Origin: a bacterium
GTDB lineage: Archaea; JAADDD01
NCBI GenBank assembly: GCA_013154095.1
Contig: JAADDD010000001.1
Span: 62,001-126,000, forward strand
Length of the DNA: 64,000 nt
Reading direction: 5' to 3'
Shown one piece after another: positions 28,007-37,093 of this stretch (positions within the stretch are counted from its first letter, which is position 1; each line of letters begins with the position of its first letter). The position numbers and the translations under genes are program-made. A model generated the notes under the pieces. It searched no databases and was not told the DNA's origin. It worked only from the letters and a program-made list of their open reading frames with translations.

Positions 28007-30010
28007 ATGGATAAGTGCTGCTCATTTTTCCGGCTTAGCCAGAAAGAAATAGAGTATCTGTGCAGGTTGACCTGCTCGCTGCCAAAAAACAAGCAAGTAA
28101 TAGAAAGAGCTGCGCGGTTCGTCGAGCAGTTCCTTCCCGAAGCTGAACCAACACTACCATATGAAGGCAAGCTGCGCGCTGCAATCTTTAAGGCAGCCGA
28201 AGTTCTTGGCTCAAAGAGTTTTAACCTCAGGAAAAACCTGCTCCTCTGCTACGTACTTTACTATTCCGACGAGCTAACAGCCAGGAGAATACTGAGAATA
28301 CTGCAGCTTTACGGTATGCACGCAGCTTCAGCTCTAGTAATCTATTATTTTCTCGATGGTCTTCGACTAGAAAAACTGCCCGGAGCAGCAGCTCGAAGCG
28401 TTCCTGAGAATGCCGTACGAGTTTCTGCCATTTCTTGCTTACTTCTAAAACGTAGTGGCAAAGAGATCAGCGAAAAGGACAGTTTACTGCTAGCTTATGC
28501 TTGCTTGCTCGCAGCAGAAATGCACCCACTGCGCTTTACTGCTATTATAGAACAGCTGAGGGAAGTGCTGGTAGCGCAGAACAGGAAACTGCGAGTGCTT
28601 GGTCTTGTTTCGCTTTTTCCTGCAGTCTGTTCCTTGCTCGAGCAAGTAGGGTTCAGGCTAAAACCAGGCACAGAATTGCGCGCACTCTACTTACTAGTAA
28701 AAATTTACCAGTACAAGTATGGTTGCCCAAAAGGTTTTTCAAAGAAAGTAAAGCAGCTCGGCAAAAACCTGGAAGATGTGCTTTTCGTCCACAAGAACGT
28801 GCAGACAACCTACCCTGAAGAAAAGATCTTGCTGCTCATCCTGCGTAAGCTAAATTTAGGCAGCTTTACTCTCCAGGAACTTGAGTGCTTCGAAGACATG
28901 AAGTTCTCTGCGAGAGAACGCGCTGTGTTGCTGCGAAGGATAAAGCTGCCAGGAATAATTTTTCACAGAGATCCGAGCCAGCGAGGCTGGAGTGCTGTTA
29001 AAGTAATTGTCACAGGAAACGTGGAGCAGCTAGAGCAAAAGATCAGCGAGCGACTTGCGCAGCTGCGCCAAGAATATTACCTTAGCAGCAGCCACACTGA
29101 CATGATAAATGCAGCCCTGCAGAACTTGCTTGCAGCCTTTGCGCACATAGCAAAATCTTTCGCGCTCTACCCTTACTTTTCTGTCCAGCTTTCTGTCTCT
29201 CGTCAGCTTGTTCGTGACCTGCTTGCCCTGGCTCGCTGCGAGCAAGCACTGAGCAGCTCTCCAGCAGGATTATCAAAGTATTGCAGGCAAGTCCTTCGCT
29301 GGGCAGGAAAACAAGCCCAGCAAAATGCTCTGCCGCTAGCAGTAGTGAAGCAGTACAGGCACGCACTTATACTTTTAGGCAAAGTGCTGGAAAGCGCACA
29401 ACTGCGGCGCGTGAAGTTCTCGGAGCTGCAGGACCTTGCCAGCGAAATTGTTGCTCTGTTCGTGTATGCCGAGAGCGAGCTTCCTACGGACAAACTTTTT
29501 CACTTCTTGCAGGCAATAGACTGCTGTGCTGCAGCTTTTAGGAAGCTTGCAGCAATCGGAGTAAGCATTGCAGGAAAACTCAATGAACTAGAGCAGCTGA
29601 AAAAGAACATGCAGGCAAAGCTACAGCTCCTGATTTACCCTAAAGAGTTTGCTGCTGAACTATTTTCTGCAATAAAGTATGCTGGCAGCAAAGAATATAG
29701 CCAGCTTCTTTTAGCATTTTCCAGGAAGCTGCAGGATCTGTTCAAGCAGTACACAGTAATCTGCACGTACAAAGATCTGCTAGAGTTTGCTCAGGCTATA
29801 GTCAAACTCTGTACTGAGCTAGTGAATTCTGCGGTGCAGGTGCGACTAAGCAGAGAAGAGCAACAGCATCTATTGTCTTTGCTTTCTGCAACTGCAAAAC
29901 TTTTCTGTGAAATCTTTCTTAAGTACAGGATCAAAGAAATTCTTGTCTACGTACCGCAGCTCTCACAGCTGCAGCAAAAAGTAGTTAAAGGTGCTCGAGC
30001 AAAGAATTAA
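28007..30010 (+). CDS. Large all-helical orphan protein
   Basis: 667 residues with no recognised motif. The sequence is nearly continuous amphipathic helix, rich in Leu, Ala, Lys and Gln, with several cysteines, suggesting a helical solenoid. No membrane segment or signal peptide is evident. It converges with a second large orphan (3' ends overlap 26 bp). It resembles in style, though not clearly in sequence, the products at 29985, 46655 and 51346. Confidence 0.6.
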   Translation: MDKCCSFFRLSQKEIEYLCRLTCSLPKNKQVIERAARFVEQFLPEAEPTLPYEGKLRAAIFKAAEVLGSKSFNLRKNLLLCYVLYYSDELTARRILRILQLYGMHAASALVIYYFLDGLRLEKLPGAAARSVPENAVRVSAISCLLLKRSGKEISEKDSLLLAYACLLAAEMHPLRFTAIIEQLREVLVAQNRKLRVLGLVSLFPAVCSLLEQVGFRLKPGTELRALYLLVKIYQYKYGCPKGFSKKVKQLGKNLEDVLFVHKNVQTTYPEEKILLLILRKLNLGSFTLQELECFEDMKFSARERAVLLRRIKLPGIIFHRDPSQRGWSAVKVIVTGNVEQLEQKISERLAQLRQEYYLSSSHTDMINAALQNLLAAFAHIAKSFALYPYFSVQLSVSRQLVRDLLALARCEQALSSSPAGLSKYCRQVLRWAGKQAQQNALPLAVVKQYRHALILLGKVLESAQLRRVKFSELQDLASEIVALFVYAESELPTDKLFHFLQAIDCCAAAFRKLAAIGVSIAGKLNELEQLKKNMQAKLQLLIYPKEFAAELFSAIKYAGSKEYSQLLLAFSRKLQDLFKQYTVICTYKDLLEFAQAIVKLCTELVNSAVQVRLSREEQQHLLSLLSATAKLFCEIFLKYRIKEILVYVPQLSQLQQKVVKGARAKN

Positions 30011-31691
30011 TTTCTGCTTTCATTTCTATTAGTCTTTTGTCTTCGTAGAAGTATGCTAGCTTAACTATCGCTGATTTTAGGATATACAGCAACTGCCTTG
30101 CAGCTATCCTTACTTCTTTTGTTTTGCATCCGCGAGCCCGCTCTGCTAGCAGCTTTATCTTGAGAAACAGCGGCAGCAGCATGCACTCTACAAGTTCTTT
30201 TTCTCCTAGCTTTACAGCTTCAAATTTTTCTACAAACGAATAAATATCGAACAATTTTTGGTAGAACCAGGCAGGCAGTTTCTTGGCTCCAACTTTTCTT
30301 GCCTTTTCCAGCGTTGATTCGTTGAAGAGCTGTTTTGCCCGTTCTAGCAGCATTGGCTCGGTTTGCAGCAAGTTAAGGAAATCGGGTATTTGTCTAAGAG
30401 CTAAAATTCTTGCTAGCTGGTAGCTGTACATGTACTTCTTTATCATATTCGCTGCTTGCCTGAACTGTGTAATTAGCTGTTGCTTTATTGTTAGCGCAAG
30501 CTTGCCTTTCTTTGCTGCTTCGTAGTATGCTAGCAATCTCTTGAGCTGCTCTTCTCCCATCTTCTTGTCGCTTACACTGATCTTGAGCATGTAAGTTTGT
30601 GGATGCCTGTTTTCTAGATAGACTAGCTTGACATAATATACACCAAGAGCATCCAGCAAGTCCTGTAGTCGCCTGAAGCAGCTTGCCCAGCTGGAGCCGA
30701 AGATTCCTAGTACATTGCCCAACCTCCTTGCCCCGTCGAGCAGCACGGTAATCTTGCCGTGCTTGTGCTGGAGCGCTCGCTGGAGGTACACTGCAGCAAA
30801 GCTGCAGACCAGCTCAGCAGGCGTTCTCGGCTCCAGCCTAGCAATGTCCATGTACTGCCTGCTGAACCTGTACATGCCAATACCGGAGGCTAGACGCTTG
30901 CTGAGTTCAGGCCAGGAAAGCCTGTAGTGCTGCAGCAAGATAGAGTACAGTGAAAAGTACTTTCCGCCAGAGTATTCTAGCACGTTCTGGTAATAAGTAG
31001 AGAACAGCCTCTTCGAGAAATTTTTCAGTTCTTCTATTATTTTATATATCCTTTCTAGTGTCTTGAACTGCTCGCTTCTGGGCAATTCTTTCCAGCGGCG
31101 ATAATCTAGCAGTTCTGCTAATTCTGCAGCAGCTTCCTTCCTAAAGTGACCGCAGACTATAATAATAGGTGTAGGGTCGCTTATTCTTGCTTTTTTCTTT
31201 GCCCAGTAAAATGGTACTGCAATGTGCGCTTTTGCTACATGCTCTTGGTAGTAAAATTTAGGCAGCAATTGACGTGCTGCTCGCAGCGCAGCAAACTGCA
31301 GGTTCATCGCAGAATGTATGAACTGTACATAGTGATGAGTAGAATTGAGGAGATCTAGTAGCTGCCTTACTGTGCGCTTAGGCAAGACTGCTGCATACAG
31401 CGCTGCTTCTACTTTGTGGTATAGCTGGTGCAGTTCAGTAGTAGAAAGTCTCAGCTTAGCCTCCTTGAGTAGCGGAGGCACTACCTGTGCAGCAAACCAT
31501 TCTGTTGGCTTATAAACTACTCTAGGATCTTGTGTTGTCAGCTCTTCGCTTACAGTTTCTAGAAACTGCTTGTACAGCTCGAGCAGTTCCCTGCAAAAAT
31601 CATTCCTGGAGAGCAGCTGCTCCAAGGGTAAGCGTTCTAGGAGCAGCCGCTTATACTCTTCTGGCAGGTGCAGGTCAGCGGTACGGTGCAT
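29985..31691 (-). CDS. Large helical orphan protein
   Basis: 568 residues, mostly helical. A central alpha/beta-like part (about 330-400) reads HGKITVLLDGARRLGNVLGI, then LGVYYVKLVYLENRHP, then TYMLKISVSDKKMGEEQL. This could be a small mixed domain inside helical arms. No catalytic motif recognised. The 45 bp upstream is AT-rich and separates it from the Cdc48 gene, which is on the same strand. Confidence 0.6.
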   Translation of the reverse strand: MHRTADLHLPEEYKRLLLERLPLEQLLSRNDFCRELLELYKQFLETVSEELTTQDPRVVYKPTEWFAAQVVPPLLKEAKLRLSTTELHQLYHKVEAALYAAVLPKRTVRQLLDLLNSTHHYVQFIHSAMNLQFAALRAARQLLPKFYYQEHVAKAHIAVPFYWAKKKARISDPTPIIIVCGHFRKEAAAELAELLDYRRWKELPRSEQFKTLERIYKIIEELKNFSKRLFSTYYQNVLEYSGGKYFSLYSILLQHYRLSWPELSKRLASGIGMYRFSRQYMDIARLEPRTPAELVCSFAAVYLQRALQHKHGKITVLLDGARRLGNVLGIFGSSWASCFRRLQDLLDALGVYYVKLVYLENRHPQTYMLKISVSDKKMGEEQLKRLLAYYEAAKKGKLALTIKQQLITQFRQAANMIKKYMYSYQLARILALRQIPDFLNLLQTEPMLLERAKQLFNESTLEKARKVGAKKLPAWFYQKLFDIYSFVEKFEAVKLGEKELVECMLLPLFLKIKLLAERARGCKTKEVRIAARQLLYILKSAIVKLAYFYEDKRLIEMKAEINSLLEHL

Positions 31692-31746
31692 AGGCTTGGT
31701 ATAAACTGCGAGACATTATATTAAAAATTTTCTATTTAGCGCAGCC

Positions 31747-34203
31747 CTACTTTTTAAGAATGCGGCGTGCCAGCTCTTCATAAAACCGCCTTTCTTGCTC
31801 CGAGATGGACGGCTTGATCTTTTTCAGCGCCTCCTCGAAGTGCCGCATCTCTACCCGTTCGGCGTTGATGTTTTCCCTGAGCGCGCAGAGTGCAGCTTCT
31901 GTTACCAGCGCTTTCAGGTCTGCTCCTGAGTAGCCGTCTGTGCGCTCGGCGATTACTGTAAGATCCACGTCAGGCGCTAGCGGCATCTTCCTTGTGTGTA
32001 TCTTAAGTATTTCTAGCCTGGCCTCGTAGTCTGGCAGTGGCACATATACGAGTCTGTCGAACCTTCCAGGCCTAAGCAGTGCAGGGTCAAGAATGTCTGG
32101 TCTGTTGGTTGCCGCGATCACTACTACCTTGCCTCTAGCTTCAAGACCATCCATCTGGGCAAGCAGCTCATTCACAATGCGCTCTCCTGCTCTTGTACCT
32201 TCTTCCATTCCTCGACGAGCAGCAATTGCATCGATCTCATCGAAAAAGATTATACAAGGAGCAGCCATTTTTGCTTTCCTGAAAATCTCTGCTATTTTTC
32301 TTTCTGACTCTCCGAACCACTTGCTTAGAATATCTGAGGCTTTCACGCCGATGAAGTTGGCGCCAGACTCTGTTGCAACAGCTTTTGCCAGCAATGTCTT
32401 TCCGCAGCCAGGAGGACCGAAAAGCAGCACACCTTTCGGTGGCTCAATTCCCATGCGCTCGAAAGCTTCAGGATACTTAAGTGGCCACTCTGCCATTTCC
32501 CTGAGCTGCTGCTTGACCTCGTGCAAGCCGCCTATATCGTCCCAGCGCACCTGCGGAATCTCGATGATCACTTCCCTGAGAGCGCTTGGCTTGATTACGC
32601 GCAGCGCTCGCTCGAAGTCCTCGCGCGTGACGATAAGAAACACGTCCGTGATCCGCTTGTAGATCTTTTTCAAGAATTTTTCTTTTGCTGCCTGCTTGCT
32701 GTCGGGCATTGAAAGACCGTACTTTTCGATGAAATCTATTAGTTCATCAATGTCCTGCAGTACTTGCTGCAGTTCTTCAATGTTTTGTACTCTTTTTGCT
32801 AAGTAAATTATCCTTTCGTCTTTTTTCTCTCTTAGTTCAGGATATTGCTTCAGCTTTTTCGCCGTCTCAATAATTGTTTCTATCGTTGTTTTTAGGTCCT
32901 TTAGATTATTGATTACTTCTTTTGCGTTGCCTGTGCCTATAGCGCTTGAGATATGGTCAAGCCGCATTATTATTTCTTGCAGATCTCTAATGGCATAGAG
33001 TGCTGCCTCTTTTACTAGAGCAGCAATGTCGGCTCCAGTAAATCCATGGGTCTTGTCTGCTAGCTCCTCGAGGTTGACGTCTGCTGCAAGTGGAGTGTTT
33101 CTTGTGTGGACCTTGAGTATTTCTAGCCTAGCCCGCCTGTTGGGCACAGGAATCTCGATCTCGACGTCGAACCTTCCTGGTCTGCGGAGTGCAGGATCTA
33201 GCGCGTCTGGCCTGTTTGTCGCGCCGATCACTATTACTTGTCCTCGGGCTTCTAGACCGTCAAGCAGGGTGAGCAGCTGCGCAACTACGCGCTTTTCCAC
33301 TTCTCCAGAAACCTCTTCTCTTTTTGGCGCTATGGAATCTATTTCGTCAATGAAAATTATTGCCGGCGCATGTTTCTTTGCCTCTTCAAATATCTCTCTT
33401 AATCTTTTTTCTGACTCTCCGTAGTACTTGCTCATTATTTCTGGTCCATTGATCGCGATGAAGTGCGCTCCTGCTTCATTTGCCACCGCCTTCGCCAGCA
33501 ATGTCTTTCCGCAGCCTGGCGGTCCATAAAGGAGCACGCCTTTAGGTGGCTCAATGCCTAGCTTTTCGAAGAGCTGAGGATGTTTTAGCGGAAGCTCGAC
33601 AATTTCTCTTATTCTCTGTTTGGCTTCTTCTAGATCTCCAATGTCTTCGTAAGTTATTTGCGGGATAGAAAGATCGATGCCAGTAACTGGCCTTGGCAGA
33701 ATTTCTATTTCGGTGTTTTCCGTAATAATAACTGGTCCGTTTGGTTTAGTGTAAGTAACCACAAAGTACAGCTTTGCCTTGTACTGGAAAGCCACACCGA
33801 CACGGTCTCCTCGCATCACTGCCCTGCCAATCAGCTCCTCGCTGACATAATTCTTGATGTACTCTAAGAAATCTGGAGCGAACTCTACCTTCTCTGCCGG
33901 CGCAAGCACCACTTTTTCGGCTTCTGCTGCCTGCGCTTTCCTTACAATTACGTGGTCACCAATAGAAACTTCTGCGTTCTTTCTTAGTGTTCCATCCATG
34001 CGAATTATTCCTAGTCCTTCGTCTTCTGGACCAGCAGGATGGGCTATGGCAACTGTTTTTCTCTTTCCGATAATTTCTACAACATCTCCTGGTTTGATTC
34101 CCAGCTTGCGCATCGCTTCTCTGTCAATGCGCACTATGCCTTTGTCTACGTCACTCTGCCACGCTTCTGCAACTCGCAGCCGCAGCTCTTCTGGCATATA
34201 CAC
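31747..34203 (-). CDS. cdc48: Cdc48/VAT AAA+ ATPase
   Basis: 818 residues. The N-terminal double-psi barrel region (about 1-180) is followed by two AAA modules. D1 has [15 protein letters not shown] near 228 and [10 protein letters not shown] near 285; D2 has the same Walker A near 570 and [10 protein letters not shown] near 625. Between the modules an insertion of about 90 residues (around 430-520, [20 protein letters not shown] to [17 protein letters not shown]) is longer than in typical VAT. It unfolds proteins for the proteasome and other pathways. The start may be ATG 34197. Confidence 0.95.
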   Translation of the reverse strand: MYMPEELRLRVAEAWQSDVDKGIVRIDREAMRKLGIKPGDVVEIIGKRKTVAIAHPAGPEDEGLGIIRMDGTLRKNAEVSIGDHVIVRKAQAAEAEKVVLAPAEKVEFAPDFLEYIKNYVSEELIGRAVMRGDRVGVAFQYKAKLYFVVTYTKPNGPVIITENTEIEILPRPVTGIDLSIPQITYEDIGDLEEAKQRIREIVELPLKHPQLFEKLGIEPPKGVLLYGPPGCGKTLLAKAVANEAGAHFIAINGPEIMSKYYGESEKRLREIFEEAKKHAPAIIFIDEIDSIAPKREEVSGEVEKRVVAQLLTLLDGLEARGQVIVIGATNRPDALDPALRRPGRFDVEIEIPVPNRRARLEILKVHTRNTPLAADVNLEELADKTHGFTGADIAALVKEAALYAIRDLQEIIMRLDHISSAIGTGNAKEVINNLKDLKTTIETIIETAKKLKQYPELREKKDERIIYLAKRVQNIEELQQVLQDIDELIDFIEKYGLSMPDSKQAAKEKFLKKIYKRITDVFLIVTREDFERALRVIKPSALREVIIEIPQVRWDDIGGLHEVKQQLREMAEWPLKYPEAFERMGIEPPKGVLLFGPPGCGKTLLAKAVATESGANFIGVKASDILSKWFGESERKIAEIFRKAKMAAPCIIFFDEIDAIAARRGMEEGTRAGERIVNELLAQMDGLEARGKVVVIAATNRPDILDPALLRPGRFDRLVYVPLPDYEARLEILKIHTRKMPLAPDVDLTVIAERTDGYSGADLKALVTEAALCALRENINAERVEMRHFEEALKKIKPSISEQERRFYEELARRILKK

Positions 34204-34212
34204 AATATTTTA

Positions 34213-34878
34213 TTATGTTTTATAAACGTAGTTTTTCAAGTCTTGCAGTTTCCCTAGTCTTACTCCTTCAGCATAAACAGTGAAATATTCTGGCTGAACG
34301 TTAAGCTGTTTTAATGGAGGCAGATCAAAAGAGAATTCAATAACATTTGTTCCTACAATAAGAGGATTTGCTGCAGGAAGTATTTCTATTTCCGGTTCTC
34401 CTTCATAGCGTAGTAAGCATTTAATCATTTCCTGGATAGTTATTTCTTCTTCTAGAACTAGCGGAATTGCTGGATGAATATGACCAAGCACTAGTCTAGA
34501 GAACTGCACCGCGGGTAGCCGCTGGTGTCCGTGCGCAAAGAGCGTGCCATCCTCGAGCCAGTATTTTACTACTCGCACGTTCTTGCAGCCCTGCACAACC
34601 TCTTCTATTTTGCCGTCGTGGTTTCCCTTGACTATTATTACTTCTTCGAACTTTCCTGCTAGCCAGCTACAGAATCGCTGCACGTACTTGCCTGCTCCGA
34701 GAATCTCGTGCTTGAGATCGCCAACTATGATAAGTCGTGGAGTGTCTACTTGGTCTAGCACCTGCACGTAGCGCTCCAAGAGCACAGGCAACCGTGCTCC
34801 TAGCACGCTAGTATCTAGCTCTATGCCAACATGCAGGTCAGCGAGCACTGCTGCGTCTTTCCAGTATTTAATTATCAT
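34213..34878 (-). CDS. Metallophosphoesterase (archaeal SbcD/Mre11-like superfamily)
   Basis: 221 residues. Metal-binding motifs occur in order: ADLHVG near 13, VGDLKHE near 53, KGNHDG near 83, AHGHQ near 113 and LGHIHPA near 130. This is the stand-alone archaeal family often annotated as an ICC-like or SbcD-related phosphoesterase; its natural substrate is not established. It lies 10 bp downstream-side of cdc48 and diverges from the C/D sRNA at 34919 across a very AT-rich 40 bp. Confidence 0.85.
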   Translation of the reverse strand: MIIKYWKDAAVLADLHVGIELDTSVLGARLPVLLERYVQVLDQVDTPRLIIVGDLKHEILGAGKYVQRFCSWLAGKFEEVIIVKGNHDGKIEEVVQGCKNVRVVKYWLEDGTLFAHGHQRLPAVQFSRLVLGHIHPAIPLVLEEEITIQEMIKCLLRYEGEPEIEILPAANPLIVGTNVIEFSFDLPPLKQLNVQPEYFTVYAEGVRLGKLQDLKNYVYKT

Positions 34879-34918
34879 TATTTAATATGTAAAATATATA
34901 ATTAATAAAATATAAAGA

Positions 34919-34970
34919 ATGATGAAGAGGTCACGGGCTGAACAGTGATGAGCTTTCAGCCCATGTCTGA
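34919..34970 (+). ncRNA. C/D-box guide sRNA with a long 23S match
   Basis: C box ATGATGA (34919-34925), 12-nt guide, D' CTGA (34938-34941), 3-nt spacer, C' GTGATGA (34945-34951), 15-nt guide, D CTGA (34967-34970). The D guide is complementary for 11 nt to 23S 22880-22890 and extends toward the D box with one mismatch and one G-U pair. The N+5 rule places methylation at G22880. An AT-rich promoter-like region precedes it. The RNA ends at the convergent ProRS stop codon. The D' guide has no convincing target in this window. Confidence 0.92.
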
Positions 34971-34971
34971 A

Positions 34972-36420
34972 CTAGTACTTCTTTGCTACGTATACCCAAA
35001 CAGTTGCTGGCTTTCCACAAACAATGCATCGCTTGCCTGCAGCACTTTTTTGATTCCTTAAATCTACGCCAAGGACTTCTGCCGCTAGTTGCTGTTTTAT
35101 TTTTTCAGCGCACTCTTTGCCTTCAAGGTTTGTGCTGCAGAATGGAACTAGGGCCACTTTCTTTTCTGCAAGAATTTTTTCTAGCTCTTCCATTGTTCTA
35201 GCTAGTTTAATCGCATTTTCTAGCATTTTCTTGCTGCGCTCTCTAAGGTTGCGCTGTATATCTTCGAGAATATCCTTTGCTTTACCTAATTCCTCAAACT
35301 TTACGCACAGCTTTTCTCTGGTATCTCTGCGCACTAAAGTGACAGTCCGATTTTCTAGGTCCTTTGGCCCAACTTCTGCGCGTAGTGGCACACCTTTCAT
35401 TTCCCAGTAATAGAACTTCCAGCCAGGACGCTCTTCGCGCGTATCGAGCACTGCACTGCCTAGCAGTTCCTGAAGTTGCCCGACAACTTCCTTGGCATAC
35501 TCGAGTATTTCTTCTTCTTTTCCCTTGTAAAGTATAGGCACGACTACAGCCTTCACCGGAGCAATTCTTGGAGGCAGTATTAGGCCAACATCGTCGCTGT
35601 GCGTAAGAATTAGTGCTCCGAGAACTCTGCAAGAAATGCCGTACGAGTTAGAGTAAGGCCAGGCCTCGCTGCCGTCTGGCAGCTTCACGCGCACACCAAA
35701 CGCTTTAGTAAATTTCTGGCCCAGATGGTGCGAGGTGCCTACTTGTACTGTCCTGCCAGTAAGCTCGATGTAACAATCAAGCGCAAACGTGCGCTCTGCT
35801 CCTGCAAATCTGTCCCATGCAGGTCTTTCTACAACCAGTAGGTTTTCCAGAGCACAAATTTCCCTGAACAGTTTTTCGTAGAACTCTATTGCTTTCATTA
35901 CTTGATGCATACACTCTTCTTCTGTGAGGTGCACGCAGTGCGCCTCATTCCAGTAAACTTGCCTTACTCTGAGCAAGGGTCTAGTTGCTTTTGTCTCGTA
36001 GCGGAAAACCTCTGCTCTCTGGTACAGCTTCACTGGCAAGTCTTTGTAGCTGCGGAGCCAGCTGCGGAACATGTAGTATAATATAACTTCTGAAGTTGGG
36101 CGCAGCGCAAGCCTTCTTTCTAGCTGTTCATTTCCTCCCTGTGTTATCCAGAAAACCTCTTCCTCGAAGCCTTTGATGTGCTCGGATTCTACAGCAAGAA
36201 TGTCTTCCGGTATAAGTAGCGGCAGCAAAACCTTTTGATGACCATCTTCTTCGAGCATTTTTTCGAGCTCTCTGAAAATGTTTTCCATTATAGCGAGACC
36301 ATAAGGGAGCCAAACCCCACAACCTTTTACAGGATACCTATCATCGTAAATTTCTGCTTTTAGCAGCAGTTCGTTGTACCATTCTGGATCCTCGCCCCTT
36401 TTTTTCTCTATGATAGTAAT
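34972..36420 (-). CDS. proS: Prolyl-tRNA synthetase (archaeal type), no canonical start codon
   Basis: About 480 residues if the conserved N-terminus is included. Class II features are LRPTSEVILYYMF, the TRPLLRVRQVYWNEAHCVH motif 2 and SYGISCRVLGALI, with an archaeal C-terminal extension ending CIVCGKPATVWVYVAKKY. The first in-frame ATG (36288) would cut the protein after the conserved EWYNELLLKAEIYDD and GCGVWLPYGLAIMEN segments, which read perfectly in frame upstream. No ATG, GTG or TTG exists between those segments and an in-frame TAG. Candidates are ATT 36420, ATC 36414 or ATA 36411, about 30 bp below a TTTTAAAG element. Confidence 0.93.
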   Translation of the reverse strand: MTIIEKKRGEDPEWYNELLLKAEIYDDRYPVKGCGVWLPYGLAIMENIFRELEKMLEEDGHQKVLLPLLIPEDILAVESEHIKGFEEEVFWITQGGNEQLERRLALRPTSEVILYYMFRSWLRSYKDLPVKLYQRAEVFRYETKATRPLLRVRQVYWNEAHCVHLTEEECMHQVMKAIEFYEKLFREICALENLLVVERPAWDRFAGAERTFALDCYIELTGRTVQVGTSHHLGQKFTKAFGVRVKLPDGSEAWPYSNSYGISCRVLGALILTHSDDVGLILPPRIAPVKAVVVPILYKGKEEEILEYAKEVVGQLQELLGSAVLDTREERPGWKFYYWEMKGVPLRAEVGPKDLENRTVTLVRRDTREKLCVKFEELGKAKDILEDIQRNLRERSKKMLENAIKLARTMEELEKILAEKKVALVPFCSTNLEGKECAEKIKQQLAAEVLGVDLRNQKSAAGKRCIVCGKPATVWVYVAKKY

Positions 36421-36507
36421 ACGCCCACCTTTGTCTGGCTTTAGCTAACTTTAAAAGTTGGTGCTTCTTAACCATTACTTTGCTAGCTTCGCGTAAAAGC
36501 GAGAGAA

Positions 36508-37017
36508 ATGCAGGTATACGGCTTTGTTCCTCTCCGTGGAAAGGGCGAGGCAAGGTTCGCGAAGCTGGCATTTGACCGCGCGCTCGAGGCAGCAGGAATC
36601 AAGGACATGAACCTTGTCTCTGTGAGCAGCATTTTGCCGCAAGGAGCTGTCCTGCTGGAAAGCTTCGACTTTTCTGCCGTGCCTAAGGGCAGCATCGTGT
36701 TTGGCGTGTTCGATTGGCTTTGCTCGTGCAAGGAAGGCAAGAAATTGCTGGTTGGTCTCGGGCTCAGCCAGTTCGCTGACGGCTGGGGAGTAGTAATTGA
36801 GCACAAGGCAGAGGACTGCGAGCGCGCAGAATTCGAGCAAGAGCTTGCAGAAATGCTAGACGATTTAGTAGCAAGAAGAAAGGCAAAGGAAGTTCGCAGG
36901 CTGTACATTCTCGAGGAGGGCACCGTGCGGAACCAGTGGCTGTGCGTGTTTGCCGGAGTAGCTTTCGTGGAGAAGTCGTGGTGCGGGGGCCGGGATTTGA
37001 ACCCGGGGCGGCACTAA
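36508..37017 (+). CDS. pdaD: Pyruvoyl-dependent arginine decarboxylase
   Basis: 169 residues. The self-cleavage site is NLVSVSSILPQG, with Ser40-Ser41 where the pyruvoyl group forms. SIVFGVFDWLCS and WGVVIEHKAED also fit the family. It makes agmatine from arginine for polyamine and agmatidine synthesis. After the final strand (LCVFAGVAFVE) there is no stop, and the frame continues into the antisense of tRNA-Leu, adding KSWCGGRDLNPGRH. The overlap with the convergent tRNA gene is 39 bp. Divergent from proS. Confidence 0.85.
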   Translation: MQVYGFVPLRGKGEARFAKLAFDRALEAAGIKDMNLVSVSSILPQGAVLLESFDFSAVPKGSIVFGVFDWLCSCKEGKKLLVGLGLSQFADGWGVVIEHKAEDCERAEFEQELAEMLDDLVARRKAKEVRRLYILEEGTVRNQWLCVFAGVAFVEKSWCGGRDLNPGRH

Positions 37018-37067
37018 GCCATCGGATCTTAAGTCCGACCCCTTTGCCCTGGCTCGGGCACCCCCGC
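36979..37067 (-). tRNA. tRNA-Leu (UAA)
   Basis: Minus strand, 85-nt body plus discriminator A and genome-encoded CCA. The acceptor GCGGGGG pairs with CCCCCGC. The anticodon arm is UCGGA-CUUAAGA-UCCGA, giving anticodon UAA. A long class II variable arm (UGGCUUAGUGCC) is present and the T arm is CCGGG-UUCAAAU-CCCGG. No intron. Its 3' end overlaps the convergent arginine decarboxylase gene. Confidence 0.95.
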
Positions 37068-37093
37068 ACCACTAAAACATTTTGTTTGCTGCC

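Noticed and set aside
36341..36571. Minus-strand frame starting MPASRTLP in the proS upstream region
   Set aside because: Different frame from ProRS and without family features; the conserved ProRS N-terminus is read in the other frame.
36764..37072. Minus-strand frame with a GSNPGPRTTTSP-type product
   Set aside because: It is a translation of tRNA-Leu and the antisense of the arginine decarboxylase gene.
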